A stretch of DNA of 7,079 nt, taken from positions 1 through 7,079 of the forward strand of contig DDRA01000060.1 in NCBI GenBank assembly GCA_002343545.1, given 5' to 3'. Source of the DNA: Bacteriovoracaceae bacterium UBA2428. GTDB lineage: Bacteria > Bdellovibrionota > UBA2428. Below, piece after piece: positions 4,604-7,079 of this stretch. The notes beneath the pieces are model-generated. The model ran no database searches. It saw only the letters and a list, made by a program, of their open reading frames with translations, and was not told the DNA's origin. The position numbers were made by a program, and so were the translations under genes. Every line of letters begins with the position of its first letter. Position 1 is the stretch's first letter.

Positions 4604-5902
4604 TCAGAGAGTCTTGAAGAAATCCGCGACGCTGCGGGTATCCTTGTCGGGCATGGCGAGGGTCAAGGTCCCGTAGGACCGCTCGTGCGCGCTCCCGAAA
4701 CCGAGGCGGATCTTGGTGAGCGAGTGTTTCGCGACGAGCTCCGGCGTCAGGACCGCGCGCAATCCCGTGGCGAGCGTCTGCACGGCCAGGAGCTCCTTCT
4801 CGGTCGCGGTCTCGATAACTTCGATCTCGATCGTCTTGGTAGCATCGCTTTGCTTGAAGACGAGGCTCCGGGCGATGGCGCGGCCTTCCTCGACGTAAGT
4901 CCGGGGCATCGACTCGACGAACTTGTTGATCGCGTCGACGGTCGCATCGAAGGGCACGAGCACGGCGGCCGGCTTCGTGCGGTCCGTCGTCGTCGACGTC
5001 GCGAAGCGGCCGCCGATCGTGATCGCACTGATCGACCTTGTCACGACGAGCGTACCGACGGAGCTGCGAAGGAGCGCGAGGGCTTTGCGGTACTCTTCGA
5101 TGCCCAGGACGAGGGGTTGGATGCCCATGCGCACGTCCGTGCGCAGACCCGCCGTGACGAGGACGGGATGGGCTTCCTGGATGACTTCGAGCGCGTTGCG
5201 CGCGAAGGCGCGGATCTCGGACTCCGAAGCGGCCGCGCGAAGGACGAGGGTTCCCTGCGAGACGCCGAAGCCGTCGGCCAGGATCAAGCCCAGCCCGTTC
5301 GAGGAAGTCCGGGACCATTCGCGGCCGACGACTTCCGGCTTACGAAGGTCGAGTCCCAACAGGGCCGCTTCGACCTTGCGGTAGAGGGCCTTCGACTTCG
5401 CCACGTCGTCGCCGACGAGATCTTTGATCTCCGCGACGAGCAGGCGATTCTTGACGACGTTCAGTTCGTCCTGAAGCGAGTCGGCTTCCTGCGCCTCGAA
5501 AACGACCCCCAGGCTCTTCAGGATATCCCGGCGCGAGGCGATCACGCCGACGTTCAGCACCGCGTTGTCTTTGTCGAAGGTGACGGTCGCGTTCTTCACG
5601 AAGCGGAGTTTCTTGAGCTTGCTCGTGCGGGGACGCAACTCGGAAGCCTTCGACTTGAGAGCAGCCACGGCGTAACGCACGAAGAACTCCGTATCGGGTC
5701 CCACGTCGCTGCCGATCTCGACGGCCACGCCGAGATCCGCCGCGAGCCCCGAGATCGCCTGATCCCGCTCGGCCTGCAGATCGACGGTCGGCGCGACCGA
5801 GGCCTCCGCCTTCGGCTTGGACTTGGCGCCGTCTTGCGAAGCTCCGCAAGCGCCCAAGACCGCGCCCAACAGCAAGAGAGAGAATCGACCCGTGCTTTTC
5901 AT
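4604..5902 (-). CDS. Repeat-domain lipoprotein (432 residues), paralogue of its neighbour
   Basis: A predicted lipoprotein. With the ATG at 5900-5902 the signal peptide is compact (K2, R6, hydrophobic SLLLLGAV) and ends in lipobox LGAC with Cys at 19, then a Lys-rich linker. Its ribosome binding site is AAAGGG. An in-frame ATG at 5930-5932 adds ten residues and has an even purine-richer GGGAGGG before it, so that start remains possible; a start further out at 6028 would bury the signal peptide and is unlikely. After the linker there are about four units of the same type as in the next gene (45-131, 136-238, 239-333, 334-432). Diagnostic shared stretches are MGIQPLVLGIEEYRKAL versus VSIQPGVFGVEELESAL, KFVESMPRTYVEEG versus EFVRSAPPTFAERE, and GLRAVLTPELV versus GLRSALTPDLI. 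I do not recognise the family and see no enzyme motif. It is the first gene of a probable two-gene unit, 153 bp downstream of the Ppx/GppA-like gene. Confidence 0.83.
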   Translation of the reverse strand: MKSTGRFSLLLLGAVLGACGASQDGAKSKPKAEASVAPTVDLQAERDQAISGLAADLGVAVEIGSDVGPDTEFFVRYAVAALKSKASELRPRTSKLKKLRFVKNATVTFDKDNAVLNVGVIASRRDILKSLGVVFEAQEADSLQDELNVVKNRLLVAEIKDLVGDDVAKSKALYRKVEAALLGLDLRKPEVVGREWSRTSSNGLGLILADGFGVSQGTLVLRAAASESEIRAFARNALEVIQEAHPVLVTAGLRTDVRMGIQPLVLGIEEYRKALALLRSSVGTLVVTRSISAITIGGRFATSTTTDRTKPAAVLVPFDATVDAINKFVESMPRTYVEEGRAIARSLVFKQSDATKTIEIEVIETATEKELLAVQTLATGLRAVLTPELVAKHSLTKIRLGFGSAHERSYGTLTLAMPDKDTRSVADFFKTL

Positions 5903-5988
5903 GCTTACCCTTTCGATAAGGAACGATTTCATGTCCCTCCCTACTATTTCACGGAAGGGCGACGACCCAAATGACGAAAAACGAACTG

Positions 5989-6003
5989 GGCACGCGCTGT
6001 GCC
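5989..6003 (-). promoter_or_regulatory. Palindrome resembling a sigma-54 promoter upstream of the lipoprotein pair
   Basis: GGCAC and GTGCC flank five bases. Read on the minus strand it gives GGCAC-N5-GTGC, which keeps the GG-N10-GC spacing and 8 of the 11 main sigma-54 consensus positions (TGGCACG, TTGC). Transcription would begin about 75 bases upstream of the lipoprotein start. Being a palindrome it fits equally on the plus strand, and it may instead be an operator or a weak hairpin terminator (short T-runs follow on both sides). An alternative weak sigma-70-like pair, TTGGGT and AATAGT with a 16-bp spacer, lies between it and the gene. Confidence 0.3.
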
Positions 6004-6033
6004 TTTTCAATTCGCGGCCCGACGCCAAAGTTT

Positions 6034-6052
6034 CGACGCCCGGCGAGCGTCG
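6034..6052 (-). other. Hairpin just after the Ppx/GppA-like gene
   Basis: CGACGC and GCGTCG form a six-base-pair stem around a seven-base loop, beginning three bases after the TAG stop of the Ppx/GppA-like gene. The bases that follow on the minus strand are AAACTTTGG, not a T-tract, so intrinsic termination is doubtful. It may protect the mRNA 3' end, or may be chance in GC-rich DNA. Confidence 0.3.
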
Positions 6053-6055
6053 CCC

Positions 6056-7079
6056 CTACGACTTGGGAGACGGACGAAAAAACGGCGAAACCCGAACGTC
6101 TTCCAGGGTTTCAAAGGCCCGCGCGGCCTCGGCGAAGCTCGCGGCGTCGGAAAGCTCTCCGCGCGTCCCCCGCAGGTCCAAAGACACGCGCTTGCCGCTT
6201 CGTCGAACGGCGACGTCTTCGACGGCGCCGCGACCTTGGGGATCCAAGGCCAACGCCAGGCGCAGAAGGGCGCAAACCCTTTGGGCTTCGAGCGCGGCCC
6301 GTCCTTTGATGGCGGCCGAAGCCAACGCGCGCGCGGAAAGACCTTCTTTGCGCTGCCCCAAAGCGATGAGGGCGAACAGCTCGCGCTCCCTTTCCGCGAA
6401 ACCTGGGATCTCGAGATGCTTGAGGATGTAGGCGCTGTGCCGGATGGGGCTTTCCTTGGAGACGATCTCGCCGCAACGGTAGAGGTAAGCGACGACAAAA
6501 AGGTAGAGGCGCTCGTTCGCCCCGAAACGAAAGCCCGCGCGGCGAAGCTCGTCGAAAAGGCGTACGGCGAGCCGACCCGTATGCGCCGCGCGGACGCGAT
6601 CGAGGCCAAAACGTCCCGCCGTGCGATCGAGGTAACCCAGCAAAGCCTCGCCGAAGCTTCGTTCCAACGCGCCCCGGGCCTTTTCCACGGAAACGCGGCG
6701 CAGAGCCTTTTCTTCGTCGCGCCATTTCGCGACGAGATCGACGAGCAATCCGTCCCGCAAGGTCATCGACGTCACGACGATGGCGTCGCGCTTGAGCCAA
6801 CGCAGGATTTCGCTCAGCACGAGGGCCCCCGGAACGACGACGCGCGCGCGGCTCGGCGCGAGTCCCCAACGACGCTCCAAGAGCGAAGGTTTGGCGTCGA
6901 GATTCTCCTCGATCCAAGCGTCCAGGCGATCCCGGCGCAAGGCCACGGGGCCGCTCGCGGCGCCGAAGATCTCGCCCAGGCTCTGGAGAGTGCCGGCCGA
7001 GCCGACGAGCCGTTCGAAGTTCTTCGGCGGGCGGACCTTGGCCAACTTCGAGCGAATCGATCGACGGATGGTCTCGGCG
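6056..7079 (-). CDS. Ppx/GppA family protein, C-terminal part (partial)
   Basis: The C-terminal 340 codons of a gene that enters from the right edge. Members of this family are exopolyphosphatases or guanosine pentaphosphate phosphohydrolases: an actin-like phosphatase fold followed by an HD-like helical domain. Visible are the glycine loop of the second actin-like lobe (VGSAGTLQSL, about 25-34 of the visible part), the block RARVVVPGALVLSEIL to TSMTLRDGLLVDL (77-115), which matches the family's end-of-domain motif, and the helical domain with HTGRLAVRLFDEL (166-177... region) and RHSAYILKHLEIPGF (213-227). Where related proteins have LHEVG or an HD pair this one has LYRCG, and the usual HRK motif reads QRK, so the HD-type metal site appears lost. 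An apparent start at 7043-7045 is only a TTG within the protein: the frame stays open to the edge and the phosphatase half must lie outside. A link to the envelope genes is not indicated by sequence. Confidence 0.82.
   Translation of the reverse strand, partial: AETIRRSIRSKLAKVRPPKNFERLVGSAGTLQSLGEIFGAASGPVALRRDRLDAWIEENLDAKPSLLERRWGLAPSRARVVVPGALVLSEILRWLKRDAIVVTSMTLRDGLLVDLVAKWRDEEKALRRVSVEKARGALERSFGEALLGYLDRTAGRFGLDRVRAAHTGRLAVRLFDELRRAGFRFGANERLYLFVVAYLYRCGEIVSKESPIRHSAYILKHLEIPGFAERERELFALIALGQRKEGLSARALASAAIKGRAALEAQRVCALLRLALALDPQGRGAVEDVAVRRSGKRVSLDLRGTRGELSDAASFAEAARAFETLEDVRVSPFFRPSPKS

Noticed and set aside
2626..4617. Long plus-strand open frame of 663 codons opposite the large lipoprotein gene
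   Set aside because: Its product is Arg-rich and low-complexity, has no recognisable motif or good ribosome binding site, and mirrors the minus-strand gene, which has a lipobox, ribosome binding site and paralogue. High GC makes such antisense frames common.
4445..5974. Plus-strand open frame of 509 codons across both lipoprotein genes
   Set aside because: It spans two minus-strand genes and the gap between them, and has Arg/Asp/Glu-rich shadow composition with no domain.
5903..6028. Start of the 432-residue lipoprotein at 6028
   Set aside because: It would place 42 residues before a perfect lipoprotein signal peptide. The starts at 5902, or possibly 5932, have ribosome binding sites and give a proper signal peptide.
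7043..7045. Start codon of the Ppx/GppA-like gene at a TTG
   Set aside because: The frame remains open upstream to the window edge and the protein would lack its actin-like half, so the TTG is an internal Leu codon.

Overview
The window is high-GC DNA from a Gram-negative bacterium. Evidence for this is two complete and one partial lipoprotein signal peptides, Sec signal peptides, and a periplasmic pilus chaperone. The lineage cannot be fixed from 7 kb. The combination of DUF4402-type pilins, Thr-Pro-repeat lipoproteins and a divergent Ppx/GppA protein would fit a deep proteobacterial-type group such as Bdellovibrionota or a relative, but that is only a guess. Every gene I support lies on the minus strand, so the genes read from right to left. 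The long plus-strand frames are GC-driven shadows.

From right to left, the window starts with the C-terminal part of a Ppx/GppA family protein (6056-7079), whose N-terminal actin-like half lies outside. A 153-bp gap follows, containing two small palindromes, one of them resembling a sigma-54 promoter. Next come two lipoprotein genes 25 bp apart (4604-5902 and 2611-4578). They are clearly related to each other and are built from about four and about six copies of a roughly 100-residue alpha/beta unit that I do not recognise. A 61-bp gap with a hairpin and T-tract facing the plus direction separates them from the pilus genes.

The pilus part holds a basic DUF4402-like subunit (2037-2549), an acidic DUF4402-like subunit that looks like the major pilin (1412-1882), a strong minus-strand intrinsic terminator (1359-1396), a PapD-like periplasmic chaperone (505-1347), a 56-residue secreted protein (285-455), and the N-terminus of a lipoprotein with a Thr-Pro repeat stalk (1-234) that runs off the left edge. 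No outer-membrane usher is in the window; if this is a chaperone-usher pilus, the usher should be to the left or elsewhere.

Working model (inference): the chaperone folds and caps the two DUF4402 subunits in the periplasm. The terminator after the major pilin lets pilin mRNA exceed chaperone mRNA. The repeat lipoproteins upstream and the Thr-Pro lipoprotein downstream are envelope-anchored accessories. Whether the two large repeat lipoproteins belong to the pilus system or only sit next to it is not decided by the sequence. They are the least explained part of the window.
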